A stretch of DNA of 64,000 bases from Neoechinorhynchus agilis (Eukaryota; Acanthocephala): assembly GCA_051530055.1 (NCBI GenBank), contig CM121341.1, positions 9,176,001 to 9,240,000 of the forward strand. Direction: 5' to 3'. A model generated the notes under the pieces. It ran no database searches and had not been told where the DNA came from. It saw only the letters and a list, made by a program, of their open reading frames with translations. Both the position numbers and the translations under genes were made by a program. This document shows, in pieces, positions 20,505-30,639 of the stretch; positions within the stretch are counted from its first letter, which is position 1, and each line of letters opens with the position of its first letter.

Positions 20505-20996
20505 ATGAGCTGCGTAACATTTGGCAATCTTACGATTAAATTAGAGGACGGGCGAACGTATACCATTCATTGTCGGTCCGAGGATTTCGTTTACAACATA
20601 AAGCTAAAAATCCAACAAGAATCCAATATTCTAAAATTAGTGCAGTCTTTGTTCTTTAATGAGGAAGAGTTAAATGATTATTTGAGACTTTCTGACTACG
20701 GCATAAGTCCAGGATCAACTCTTGATCTTAAGTTTAAAAAAGAGGAGCCAATCGAAATCAACGTCGCAATAACCGAGGAACGAAGAAACTTACCTTTAAA
20801 GGTCCTGCTCTCGAGCACCGTTGGCGAATTACGAAACCAACTGCAAAATGAAGGCGTCCAATTGGAGGGACAATCTTTGATTTGTACAGGACGCGTTTTA
20901 AAGGATTCAGAAAGATGGATAAACCTTGATGTGGTCAATGGCGGAACAATTTATCTATCGAGGATCATTAAAGGAGAAAATTCAGGAAGAGAATAG
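20505..20996 (+). CDS. two-domain ubiquitin-like protein
   Basis: The product is 163 residues with two ubiquitin-fold repeats. The first, about residues 5-80, has TIKLEDGRTYTIH, KLKIQQES, LVQSLFFNEEEL and DYGISPGSTLDL, and follows the ubiquitin pattern strand by strand. The second, about 82-155, has TVGELRNQLQ, LEGQSLICTGRVLKD and DLDVVNGGTIYL. The start is the ATG at 20505 (AACAATGAGC). It has no terminal Gly-Gly and ends in a short charged tail, so it is unlikely to be attached to other proteins. It is a single exon. It is a relative of the gene at 4652, and its second half plus UTR was copied to 3440-3730. The cellular partner is unknown. Confidence 0.75.
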   Translation: MSCVTFGNLTIKLEDGRTYTIHCRSEDFVYNIKLKIQQESNILKLVQSLFFNEEELNDYLRLSDYGISPGSTLDLKFKKEEPIEINVAITEERRNLPLKVLLSSTVGELRNQLQNEGVQLEGQSLICTGRVLKDSERWINLDVVNGGTIYLSRIIKGENSGRE

Positions 20997-21444
20997 AGAG
21001 ATCAATAAATTGTCCCCGATTTTAGAAGTTCGCTTTCGAGTATTTTTTAGCCGAACATTTAATTTCTCTTTAATGGTACTACCTCCGCTCTATAAAAGTT
21101 GTCACATTCGGATACTTTTGGTGCCATTATTTAAAAAGTAACGTGAATAATTCCTTTGAAGATTTCCTAACTTTTTACTGTTTCAATTATTCTATAAAAG
21201 TGCATATTGAAGAAAAATTAATAGTATTTAGTTAAAAAAAATAAAGCGAGATGAGAGGGAAAAATGAATTCGATCAGTAAAATGTCAAGTTTTTAACGGG
21301 TTTTTAACTCACTTTTACAAAAAAAGGATGATAATCGAACATCCAAGAAATTGCAATTGTTCTTGTTTTAATGTTTTATACGCACTTAATACAAAATGGT
21401 TGATAAGGCGAAGTTTAGACGCGAAATATTTTACCAAAAGATGT

Positions 21445-21770
21445 TTTATCCGGGATTATGATCACTGCGAAGGTGTTCAATTAGACTTGAACCCCGGATC
21501 CCTCTTTCAGGGCAAAATGGTCCAACATCACGATCGCCGATGACTCCCAAGGAAAAAGGAGACGAAATACCTCGTTGAAAGGAACAGGAAACTCACTAAT
21601 GAGTCCTGCATCCTCCTCGGGAGGTATTTAAACATCCGGAGGGAAAATCGTAGAAACTCTTTACCGTATGGTTACGGGAATCAAGTGATTCAATCACTTC
21701 TCAGTTTTAAGACATCGATGCGGTTACATGCCAAGAAGCAAAACTAAAAAAGCCGAGGAAGAGATGTCAT
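21445..21770 (+). mobile_element. tRNA-derived SINE copy, diverged
   Basis: A more diverged plus-strand copy. The tRNA-like head is worn, while the body keeps GAGACGAAATACC, CTCACTAATGAGTCC and GGGAGGTATTT, followed by the family tail (AACTCTTTACCGTATGG, CAATCACTTCTC, AAAAAGCCG). Confidence 0.6.
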
Positions 21771-22841
21771 AAATCTGAATAATGTTTTTTTTGAAAATGA
21801 AGGATGTCACTAACATAGAGAGAAAATGGTTTAATATCACAAAAAATTCCTTACATGAGTACCTCAAAGACAATGTAAAAGGTCAATAACTAATCAAGTT
21901 TTGTTTTTAATGGACACTTCTGATGGCTTTTATAACGAAAAATACGCTCAGCTTGTTGAGAAGTTCTGGGGCTTTGTCGAGCTGATGTCTAGAACTGTCC
22001 AAAGAATTGTCTGCGCAAAACAATATCAGTTAATTCCCAGTAGATAGTTCCATGGGACCCTTGGCCAAAACCCAAACTCGAGTTGAAAGTGTGATAAAAA
22101 GTTGAATTATTGTAAAGACTCCGATTTGCTCATCGTTACAAAAGGAGGAAGTGAACGCCATTTTCGCGGATAATGGATATATAAACGTAAAATGGAGATC
22201 ATGGGTTCCAGCAACGCCGTGATTTAAGATAGGAGAAATGAAACAGTGATCGTTCATGGAATCGACATGGAGGAAAACCGATTATCAGCATTCCATATAA
22301 AAGTGAAAAGTTCACTAGTGACGCTCAAGCGAATCCTGACAAGAACCGGACATCATGAAACGACGGAAACAACTGTAAGACAGCGAATGCTCAAAAATAG
22401 AGGATTTTCTTTATCATTACAACAGGCCACTCAATCGTCAAATTAAAAACAAATCTTGAAAAATCATCGGGTTCGAAAGTGGAGTAGTATTTACTCATGC
22501 ATCTAAAAACCAATACTTCGATGGAAAAAATTTGGAACCCGGTTTTCAAAGACAATGAGGGAACTCAAGTATCAAAAATGTTACAGAATAGATCGGAACT
22601 GGAGCGATTTCCAACAAAAGTACAATTCTTCAATGTGTTAAAAGAGTGAATTAAAACAATATTGTAAAGTTGAAAATGTATCAATGGGGTGTTATTAACA
22701 AATCGCATCTCCGAATTCCATCGATAGAAAAAAAGAGAAGCGATCAAACTCGCTACAAAATTTTGTCGCCACAATCTTACAACGCTCTGTTGATCACTTA
22801 TTGAATTGATTGCCGTGCAACTCGTTCATTAGTGAACACCG
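21771..22841. other. intergenic before TAF1 3' end
   Basis: No supported gene. A 66-residue frame at 22246-22446 has a faint resemblance to the second domain of the ubiquitin-like proteins (EENRLSAFHIKVKSSLVTLK) but too little to call. The rest is AT-rich and without pattern. Confidence 0.4.
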
Positions 22842-25800
22842 CTAAGATCCACTTTCATTCACATGCCGCATTCCAACGTCCAACTGTTCATTTGTTTCCA
22901 GTTCCTCTTCGCTGCTTTCAAAGTGTAAATGTTCCTCCAAGTCTGTAAATGAATATCCACTCGCATCTTCATCCGCTAAATCGTCTTCCTTTTGAAAAAT
23001 GCTACCAAGTTCAGCTTTAAACACTTCTCGAATGCACCGTTCACATGCCTCGACGATTTTACCCGCTGCCATCGTCAGCAGACTCGACGCTCCATTGTAC
23101 TCAAGTGAATTGGAATGCATTAGGCGAATGTCCGCCATGAAGTGATCAACCGTCTTATAAGACTTTTGCTTAATCTTTGTACAAATAAGTTCAATATGCA
23201 TTGGTTCTTTTATTTTAACATAGTAATCGGGATACTTTGTTCGGGATACTGCGCTCCTGAAATGACTAGAATTATCCACTCTAATAACGTATTCGTTCAC
23301 AATTCTCTCCAAAATGTAGGACAATGCCACTTCATCGTCTTCGTTCAGAAGAGGGTTTATCTTCGCTTCAAGGACCATTATGTCTTCTTCGGTCTCCTGA
23401 ATTGCTGCAGTGAAGCGGCTAAAGATTATCTGAGCACAACGGGTAATCTCATGTTCGTCTCCATTATATCGACGACTGTTATTCACTATCAAATTAAGAT
23501 CCATCAGTAGAGATTGTCGGTCAGCGTAATGATTCTTGGTGATTCGTTGACGCATTGTCTGCAAATCCATCGGATTATCCACAATCGAATAATAGTCCGA
23601 GACGCTCCGGGCGTCAACAGGGATCAAAAATGGTTCGGCTTCCGGAAGCTGCCGAACTTCTTGTAAAATCTTCTCAAAAATAATCGATAACGTCGTCGCC
23701 GGATCCGAGTGGTAGCTTCGAGCGCGAATTTTTACCTGTCCCGAGCCGCTATGAACCGGGGTAAAACTTCCGATTCGACTCTTTTTTTGCCGATTAACAG
23801 ATTGAACCTGTTTTCGCTTATTAACGCGAGCAGCGGGCGTATTCTTAGGTTTCTTTGACTTTTGTGAATTCCTAGGACTTTGAACGTCTGATGGATTAGA
23901 TTCGCTAATGGAAACTCTTGGCATCGGTGTTTTAGATTCGGCCACGGGAACAATCGCAGCAGAAGAAGATTCGTCGAAATTTTGATTAGAAACAATCGAT
24001 TTCGTTTCGTGTTCTTTAAGATTATCGTCGAGACAACCGAGCTTTTTCTGTTTTACAAGTGATCGCTCAGTTTCCTTCTTCAACAAGGACAAAATATCTT
24101 TAGAAAGTCGTATACCATTCGTATGCGCAACTGGTTTCGACGCAGATTCCGTTGACGACATCGACGGTGCCGGCAGGGAGAATGAATTCGTAACACTGTC
24201 CGTGTGGACCTTAGCGTCTCCGACCTTCTTCCTTCCGGCATAAAGCGGACACGCTCTGTTCGTCCTCATATGGCCAATCGATCCACAAGCGCCGCATTTC
24301 ATCGTAAACTCTTTTTTTGGTTTCCTATCGATTATTGGAGCAAATTTCTCACTCACTTCTAATCGTGGCTTTTTAACCTTTACCGGAACAACAGGCAATG
24401 TTCTTTTCCTTTTTATGCCTTTGTCGCTAACAATCTCATTAATCTCGTCCTGCGTCCGCCTACTGCGAATGAGAGTGTAAAGTTTTATCACCGAAGAGTT
24501 CCGGACAACGATTTCTTCAACTCGTCCGTCTTCGTATTTCCTGGCAATCTTCATCAGGCTAAACACTTCATCGATACTTCGGCGATTTTTCTCCTTTTTC
24601 TTCTTATTTCTCAATAGATCACTTCCGCCTCTATAAATAAAATTCAACTGTGCTTCAAAAATCGCTTGTTTCTCTTTTTCGAATGCATTTTTGTAGCTCG
24701 TGTAAGATTTGACACTTCGAGATCTCTTAGCGGTTCTCACGGAATTGGACCGTTTTCCTTTCCTGTCCGTTGAATCATCGGCTGAACTGAGCGATTGATT
24801 GTGTTCATCGAACGCCATACAAATGCCCCTCATCACCTCCTTTTCTTCAATTCTCAACATTCCGCCCACGTCGTGGTTTGTGCATCCAAACACTTTAAGA
24901 ATCTGAGACAACTGAACGGGATCGATTCGATTAACGAAATTATCGGTCTGCATGATCGCTTCAATCTTCTGCGGCAACGAAGATGAGTTCAAAATCGTCT
25001 TCATTGCCGCGTCGATCGCTCGATTGATTCGTTTCGAGCTCACATTTGAGGCTTTCATTGAATGCTTTACAAAAGAATATCCAAACCCCCGGTTACTGAA
25101 CGGATCTGCTTCTCCGGTCATCGTAAGAAAACACCGTCCATCTACTGCGTCCGAAAGCGCTTTCGTTGTGTGCCACGGCATCGATTTTGATTTAGCGATT
25201 GAAAGCAAATTTCGCTTCTTTTTGTCGGACTCGAATTTTTCAGATAAAAGAGCGGAACGTATTTGTTCCACTTCCTTCATTCTGTACTCATTACGAAGTC
25301 GCGTCGCGTTAGCACAATACTGCTCGGCTGAGACGAGATGAGCGATCTCTCTTTCTCGCAGCAAACGAAAATTACGCTTCAGCCTCCACACGTTTTGCTG
25401 ATTTTCCAAGACTTCCATCTTAGCAACTCTCCTCATTCGCTTCCTGACCGAAATGTCCAAATTAGCCGGAAACAATCTTGACAAAGTCTCAAACGAAATT
25501 ACGGGCAGAGCTTCACCGTTTGAACAATGTGCACTCCAAAATAGCCGAAGAATCGTTGCGTAGATAAAGTTTCGCACAAATGCGGCACCCTGCTTCGAAC
25601 TCGGGCCTGGTACTATTTTCATTGGAAGCTCTTGACCAACACAAAAGAGACTTTGAATAAGTTTTATACTCATTCCTTCGCTATCGCAGTTCGTGATCAT
25701 GAAATCGTAATTGCTTGACTTTTGAACACAAACAGGAGCTCGGAACAAATTGCACTCTGCCGCCTGAACGCATTGCCCTTCATTGAGAATCCCCAAGAAC

Positions 25801-26927
25801 GGTTCAGCATTACCATCAACAACTGGCCGGTTCTCACCCGTCCGGAATTCGGGCATCGTTCCTTTAAAGAAATTGACAATCCGCAAGTTCATTCCGGCTT
25901 TATTCATTAATGGAGGATCTCTTTCCAAATATTCAAGCAAAAGCAGACAAGTATCTTTTCTTTGAAAATGTTGAACGATTTCGGGCAATAATATGCAATC
26001 GTAAATTCCGAGATCGCTTTCATTTTTGAGTTGCGTGTGAGTTGGAAAAGGATACTCATTTGGATGCATCGTCAGGGCCGATTTTAAATGAATGATTGTT
26101 TTTGGAGGAACATTTGCAATTTCCTGCATTTTTCCTTTCGGCTGTAAAGAGCGCCTCGTTTCAAACTCGTCAAATGAATGGTATGAATTTGAGATAAACT
26201 CATTTCGTTTACACTCTTTTGGTGCGCATTGCGTCAATCTGATCGGAGCGTCCACTTCATCATTCTCTAAATCCAATTGTTCAAGTCCGAATTTAAACAA
26301 TTGCAGTGGTTCGGAGCATTGCTCGCTCACCGGTGGTTGAATCCATTTCTCAATCGGTCTTCGTCTTTCGATGACTTTTTGTATTTGCCGACTGGACAAA
26401 CAAAGATGGAGATTGGTTGCCGAATAATCAACTTGGGGAAGCGAATTCGTAGGGAAGTCTCGGTATTCCGGGTGATTTTGTATGAACGCCTTGACGACGC
26501 TGGTCAGCAAGACGTAATCCGAGTCCAAATATCCGAATCCTGGACGAATTACTTCTTCTTTTGCTTCTTTTTTCTCATCCTCTGCCACACTATTTTTTTG
26601 AAACTGTTCACTTAAACGTTCATTTGTAGCGGATTTCTTCGTTTCCTCGGTTTTGCCTATTTGTTCGAATACTGAACTTCGGTCGATCGTAGTTTTCCTT
26701 TGAACCCGTTTTTGAGAAATCCGTCGTTTAATTTCGTCAACCTCAGCCTTTTTTTGCTTCCAATAAGTCACGGGATCTCGTTTTGAATTGACAGCAAAAA
26801 CGATGTCGAGAGGGTCCAGAGTAGCATTCGGTGTGAAATTTGGAATATAGTGCTTTATGGTTAGTCCTTTGTAGCTTCTTGGAAGCATTGTGCCCATTGG
26901 GGCATCCTGCTGTGATTGATCTACCAT
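22842..26927 (-). CDS. TAF1: TAF1, largest TFIID subunit
   Basis: The 1361-residue product is a TBP-associated factor 1 homologue, the scaffold of TFIID that contacts core promoters and acetylated histones. Residues about 20-60 (GLTIKHYIPNFTPNATLDPL) match the conserved N-terminal part. The central DUF3591 block spans roughly 270-760. A CCHC zinc knuckle (CGACGSIGHMRTNRACPLY) is at about 875-893. Two bromodomains follow, about 1080-1165 (NPMDLQTMRQRI, NNSRRYNGDEHEI) and 1200-1300 (EPMHIELICTKI, NSLEYNGASSLL), then an acidic tail. At 1361 residues it is shorter than vertebrate TAF1 (about 1,870), and the TBP-binding N-terminal region is short or absent. I chose the ATG at 26927. TTTTTCAG stands just upstream, so an earlier exon could exist. 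The coding region is otherwise one long exon. Confidence 0.92.
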   Translation of the reverse strand: MVDQSQQDAPMGTMLPRSYKGLTIKHYIPNFTPNATLDPLDIVFAVNSKRDPVTYWKQKKAEVDEIKRRISQKRVQRKTTIDRSSVFEQIGKTEETKKSATNERLSEQFQKNSVAEDEKKEAKEEVIRPGFGYLDSDYVLLTSVVKAFIQNHPEYRDFPTNSLPQVDYSATNLHLCLSSRQIQKVIERRRPIEKWIQPPVSEQCSEPLQLFKFGLEQLDLENDEVDAPIRLTQCAPKECKRNEFISNSYHSFDEFETRRSLQPKGKMQEIANVPPKTIIHLKSALTMHPNEYPFPTHTQLKNESDLGIYDCILLPEIVQHFQRKDTCLLLLEYLERDPPLMNKAGMNLRIVNFFKGTMPEFRTGENRPVVDGNAEPFLGILNEGQCVQAAECNLFRAPVCVQKSSNYDFMITNCDSEGMSIKLIQSLFCVGQELPMKIVPGPSSKQGAAFVRNFIYATILRLFWSAHCSNGEALPVISFETLSRLFPANLDISVRKRMRRVAKMEVLENQQNVWRLKRNFRLLREREIAHLVSAEQYCANATRLRNEYRMKEVEQIRSALLSEKFESDKKKRNLLSIAKSKSMPWHTTKALSDAVDGRCFLTMTGEADPFSNRGFGYSFVKHSMKASNVSSKRINRAIDAAMKTILNSSSLPQKIEAIMQTDNFVNRIDPVQLSQILKVFGCTNHDVGGMLRIEEKEVMRGICMAFDEHNQSLSSADDSTDRKGKRSNSVRTAKRSRSVKSYTSYKNAFEKEKQAIFEAQLNFIYRGGSDLLRNKKKKEKNRRSIDEVFSLMKIARKYEDGRVEEIVVRNSSVIKLYTLIRSRRTQDEINEIVSDKGIKRKRTLPVVPVKVKKPRLEVSEKFAPIIDRKPKKEFTMKCGACGSIGHMRTNRACPLYAGRKKVGDAKVHTDSVTNSFSLPAPSMSSTESASKPVAHTNGIRLSKDILSLLKKETERSLVKQKKLGCLDDNLKEHETKSIVSNQNFDESSSAAIVPVAESKTPMPRVSISESNPSDVQSPRNSQKSKKPKNTPAARVNKRKQVQSVNRQKKSRIGSFTPVHSGSGQVKIRARSYHSDPATTLSIIFEKILQEVRQLPEAEPFLIPVDARSVSDYYSIVDNPMDLQTMRQRITKNHYADRQSLLMDLNLIVNNSRRYNGDEHEITRCAQIIFSRFTAAIQETEEDIMVLEAKINPLLNEDDEVALSYILERIVNEYVIRVDNSSHFRSAVSRTKYPDYYVKIKEPMHIELICTKIKQKSYKTVDHFMADIRLMHSNSLEYNGASSLLTMAAGKIVEACERCIREVFKAELGSIFQKEDDLADEDASGYSFTDLEEHLHFESSEEELETNEQLDVGMRHVNESGS

Positions 26928-27117
26928 TTCAAGTATCTGAAAAATCACAGATAAATTAAAAAAAGAAACCCAATTTAAATCAATGATGTTTCTCGTTCAA
27001 CATAACTTCGAATGCGTACAAATAACGAATTCAAATCAATGATTTTTCCAATTGGGAATACTTGCATTCTTTTAAAATCTTTTTTAAATTCATAAACTCG
27101 ATATTTACAGTCCTCGA

Positions 27118-27325
27118 GATGGTCTAGGAGAAGGAGAGGAGGGACGGAGCGGGCCCGGAGAAGGAGTGAATGGTCCACTGAGTCGAAAGCTTTAGATAAA
27201 TCAAGTTAAATGAGACGGTTGACATGGGAGGGATTATTGTCGAGGTCAGGTAGAAGCTTGTCATAAATGCAAAGTAGGGCATCGGTTGCAGAAAATTTGG
27301 GCCGGAAGCCAAATTGTATAGTGAA
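27118..27325 (-). mobile_element. LINE fragment, reverse transcriptase (jockey/CR1-like)
   Basis: On the minus strand this 200-bp piece reads GFRPKFSATDALLCIYDKLL ... LDLSKAFDSVDHSLLLRA, the same RT segment as 14878-15085 on the plus strand, with the D of the LDLSKAF block kept and a stop just before it. Two copies of the same internal LINE segment, cut at nearly the same points, suggest a shared non-autonomous derivative or a repeat of that segment. Confidence 0.7.
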
Positions 27326-27387
27326 AAATTACGAGATTTATAACATTTTTCGATGATTTTTGAAGGGGCGGCGGGTAGGATATGATG

Positions 27388-27745
27388 ATTTGTAAAGATA
27401 TCACCAAATTCTCTGAGATGAAGACGTTAATGTTCGTCGAAATCGAAATAATTTAAATCAGTCAAAATTGTGAGCGTCGCGCAATTTTATGGTTTGCATT
27501 TTCTCAATCGATTATGAGAACATCTTTACTGATATTTCTAATGATGATTTGAAAGATATCACCAAGATCTCTGAGATGAAGACTTTAATGTCAGTTGTAA
27601 TCGAAATAATTTAAATCGATCAAAATTGTGAGCGTCGGGCATTTTTGTTCATCACTTTTAGCTCAATCGATGATGAGAACATCTTTACTGATATTTCTAA
27701 TGATGATTTGAAAGATATCACCAAGATCTCTGAGATGAAGACGTT
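27388..27745 (+). repeat. tandem repeat, unit about 160 bp, 2.2 copies
   Basis: The segment AAAGATATCACCAAGATCTCTG recurs at about 27395, 27553 and 27713, with the intervening TCGAAATAATTTAAATC and GAGAACATCTTTACTG stretches repeated in step. Copies differ by several percent. No function seen. Confidence 0.75.
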
Positions 27746-28209
27746 TATGATCGTCGAACATGAAACCTTTACGAGTACACAAAATGCATGGTTCTTTGAT
27801 ATGTGGTTTATTGTGGAAACTTAAAGAACGATGCAGGTTTTTCTTGGGTTTTCAGTTATTTCATTCAAAATTATACGTTAATTACTCTGATTAGTAGAAT
27901 TAAGTATCAATGTGTGGCCTTCTATCACGACTGATAATTTTTCGGGCACACAGGGCAGTCTTCAAAAGTTAGTAGAATTGTTTATCCGTGTAAGGCATGT
28001 AAAGATAGTTTAAAAACATTGATTCGGATGTATAAGGACTACCATCTTCACGATTTATACTTTGTAATAATCGCAATCGTGGAGAAGAATTGGAAAATAT
28101 TTTGATTTCTAAGCGATTTCCTAGAAATCTTCAGGTATCATGAGGCGCTATTTTCGTTTTTTTATACGCTTGGCATGTAAAACCCACAAAAACGATTCAC
28201 GCTATGAAT
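27746..28209. other. no gene seen
   Basis: AT-rich spacer between the 160-bp tandem repeat and the 3' end of CCDC86. Nothing supported. Confidence 0.4.
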
Positions 28210-28668
28210 TTATGGGACGGTATTGTCAGGTTCCATAACAACTTCATCGTCTTCATAGATAATCGGTTCTACGGCCTGTTTAAGCTTGTCCGGATCACGT
28301 GTTTGTAGTTGTCTCAATTGCTTCCGTTTCATCTTCTTTATCTTGGCAGGATCTCGAATGACTTGAACAACTTCTGCTCTTCTCTCGTTCTCAATCCTCC
28401 TTTTTTCATTTTCTTCTCTTCGCTCACGTCGTTCCTTTCGATGTTGAACCACTGCGGCTTCTAATTTCTTTTGCTTTTCCTGAACGCTTTTTACTTCATT
28501 GCGAATACGTTTGCTGCTTTTAAAATCACAGCCAGGAATGGCTTTCTTGATCTTAGAGCGTTCACGCTTCCATGTCCTTCCCGATTTTGGTCGGCCGCTT
28601 GGAATCGAATTAACCCTTTGTTTAAGTTCTTGAACTCGTTGAGCAATTCTAGTTGAGATTTCTGCCAT
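28210..28668 (-). CDS. CCDC86: CCDC86/Cgr1-like nucleolar rRNA-processing protein
   Basis: The 152-residue product matches the Cgr1/CCDC86 family, which acts in the nucleolus in 60S ribosomal subunit maturation; in mammals CCDC86 is also called cyclon. The family marks are all here: SGRPKSGRTWKRERSK near the N-terminus, then a long charged helix (KERRERREENEKRRIENERR) followed by AEVVQVIRDPAKIKKMKRKQ and LRQLQTRD. The C-terminal tail is acidic. The start is the ATG at 28668; the frame stays open upstream, but those residues (LFVLE) are not part of the family and the ATG is followed directly by MAEIST. Single exon. It lies on the same strand as TAF1 and PGAM5, with spacers of 0.7-1.3 kb, so each is probably its own transcription unit. 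Confidence 0.88.
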   Translation of the reverse strand: MAEISTRIAQRVQELKQRVNSIPSGRPKSGRTWKRERSKIKKAIPGCDFKSSKRIRNEVKSVQEKQKKLEAAVVQHRKERRERREENEKRRIENERRAEVVQVIRDPAKIKKMKRKQLRQLQTRDPDKLKQAVEPIIYEDDEVVMEPDNTVP

Positions 28669-28713
28669 TTCTAGAACAAATAAACGTATAATATCGATCA
28701 AAAACGGAAACAT

Positions 28714-29326
28714 TCAGATCAAACGCTTTATGCCGAACGAAAGAAAACGAAGTGGAGATGGAGCTAAAGTTCCCGTCTCGGGGCATTTAGTTCCTACTGA
28801 TCAACAGAAAGATGGACCATTCAAAGCTGTCTAATGGTCGAAGGGATGGCTGCAAAAGTTCCCCCGTTGGAGGAATTCTCCTGCCTTCGGATCGCCAGTG
28901 ATTCGTCTCTTCGACCTACGATGCGGTACCAAACGACCAGAGTGTGGTTTTTAGGATTAAAACATCGAAAAATCCAGTTTTTGAATTAACTATTAGAAGA
29001 ATTCTCTATTAAGACGCAAGAGATGACCACTGTTATAGTTCAAAATGATCGACTTCAAATCATCGATAAGTTTACGACGTTCTCAAAAACCTTTCGGCTG
29101 TCAAGATTTTCATTTTAAAAAGATTTAAATCAATCATTCTCCATCAAACTGCTCAAAAATACCTTCGAATTGAAATCGATTAAATATTAAATCTAAGATA
29201 CCCTATACTCTCTCGCGCGCGCAATCATATTTATTAACCAAAATGCAATGAATTTGAGAATCACTTTACATTCCACGACCTATAAATATGAAAATAAAAC
29301 ACAAAAGACTATGATTTTGTTAATGC
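28714..29326. other. intergenic between CCDC86 and PGAM5
   Basis: No gene seen. A slightly GC-richer patch at 28740-28930 has the look of an old repeat but has no other copy in the window that I could find. Confidence 0.4.
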
Positions 29327-30476
29327 TTACGATACTTCCTCCGGACTCATGTGAGCACTTTGTCCAAGACTGGCGAAATTCACTCGTCCATCAGGAAATA
29401 TTCGAAGCTTCACGTATGATGCGTGGTCCATTTGAGAGATGAGCAAGACGGTTTTAATGAAAAGATTTCCAAGAAAATAATCATTTCCGTCGATCAATGT
29501 TTACAATCGATTAGTTCATGTGCAAATGGGAAACTTCAATTTTTATGAAATCCTTGCGATCTGCATCCGGTTCAAAACAAAAGGAACGTAAAGAAGTTAA
29601 TCGATTTCTTGTGAGTCCCTTTAACCAATGATTAAAAAAAGTGATCGTTTCATCGTCCAAAAATGCTATAAAACTTCTACTGATAAAATTAAATAAGGCG
29701 ACCAAAGTATCTCAAATTTCTCGGTTCGGAACAGCTCCCGAATTCCAAAAAAAATCATGCTCACCAATCATTCAAACTGAATCTCAACCAAGCATTCGTT
29801 GGAAGTTGTAGAGCTCTAAAGGCCGAAATCGTTGAGGGAATAAAGCGAAGCAAAAACACAATTTGAACGTACCTACAAACGAAATACCTAATTGCGTTCG
29901 CATGAAAAACGTAAACTTCATGAGTATCCGCGTCTTGTCCCGTGTTTGCTCGATGAATGTGTTTACGAAATGCTTCATCCAATTGATCGGAATCCGAAGC
30001 AGCTCTTAGCCGTTTTGATCGACTCGGTTCTGCAGCACATGGCAAATCTTCATTTAAAAGACAATCCTCCTCTACATTGTCGATATGTAGGACGGCGTTG
30101 ATTATCGATGCGGTTTCTCGTGCTCGTATGAGTGCTGAATGAACCAATCGATCAAACCGAATCCGAAGATCAAGGAGTCTATAAGCTGTAGATTGAGCTT
30201 GTTGTCGGCCGAGACTGGTCAAAACGTGTTCTCGATGATCTTCTGGCCGCATGTCGTATTGACCGTGCCGGATTAAGTATATAGACCTCGTGCCATTACC
30301 GTGATTCGATTCTCGACTAAATAATATCAAAAAAGGAAAAAACCATTATGATTTACTAACCAATCCCAATTCCAATCCCATATCTTGTTCGATTCGGATC
30401 TAGGCTGAGAAATTACGGCTGCAGTCGTCGCAACTGAAACCCCAGCAACCAAAATCGATCCTAACAATTTCGCCAT
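29327..30476 (-). CDS. PGAM5: PGAM5-like mitochondrial Ser/Thr phosphatase, spliced
   Basis: PGAM5 is a phosphohistidine-type phosphatase of the phosphoglycerate mutase fold, anchored in mitochondrial membranes and active in mitophagy and cell-death signalling. Exon 1 (30361-30476) encodes a membrane anchor (LLGSILVAGVSVATTAAVI) and the WDWNWD multimerisation motif. Exon 2 (29873-30316) has RHGQYD with the catalytic His, the LGRQQAQ and ARET motifs, and HANAIRYFVCR with the second His. Exon 3 (29765-29815) has ALQLPTNAWLRFSLND. A final exon near 29327-29450 gives ASYVKLRIFPDGRVNF ... MSPEEVS, like the PGAM5 end. Introns 1 and 2 are 44 and 57 nt, GT-AG. The acceptor of the last exon is unclear: no AG stands close before it. 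The family identity is firm; the exact 3' structure is not. Confidence 0.88.
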
Positions 30477-30639
30477 TAATCAACAACAACAAAATAAGTG
30501 GATTTTTCACAAAAGAATTGTAAATTTTCCACCTTTTAAACATATTCCGTTCTTTCGCTTTCCTCGACGATTCACAAAACGAGATACAGAAGAACTTCCT
30601 GGGAGTCTTGAAAAAAGGACTAAAATAAATGCTTTACAC

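Noticed and set aside
22246-22446. third ubiquitin-like copy
   Set aside because: Similarity to the second domain is faint and there is no matching order of strands around it.
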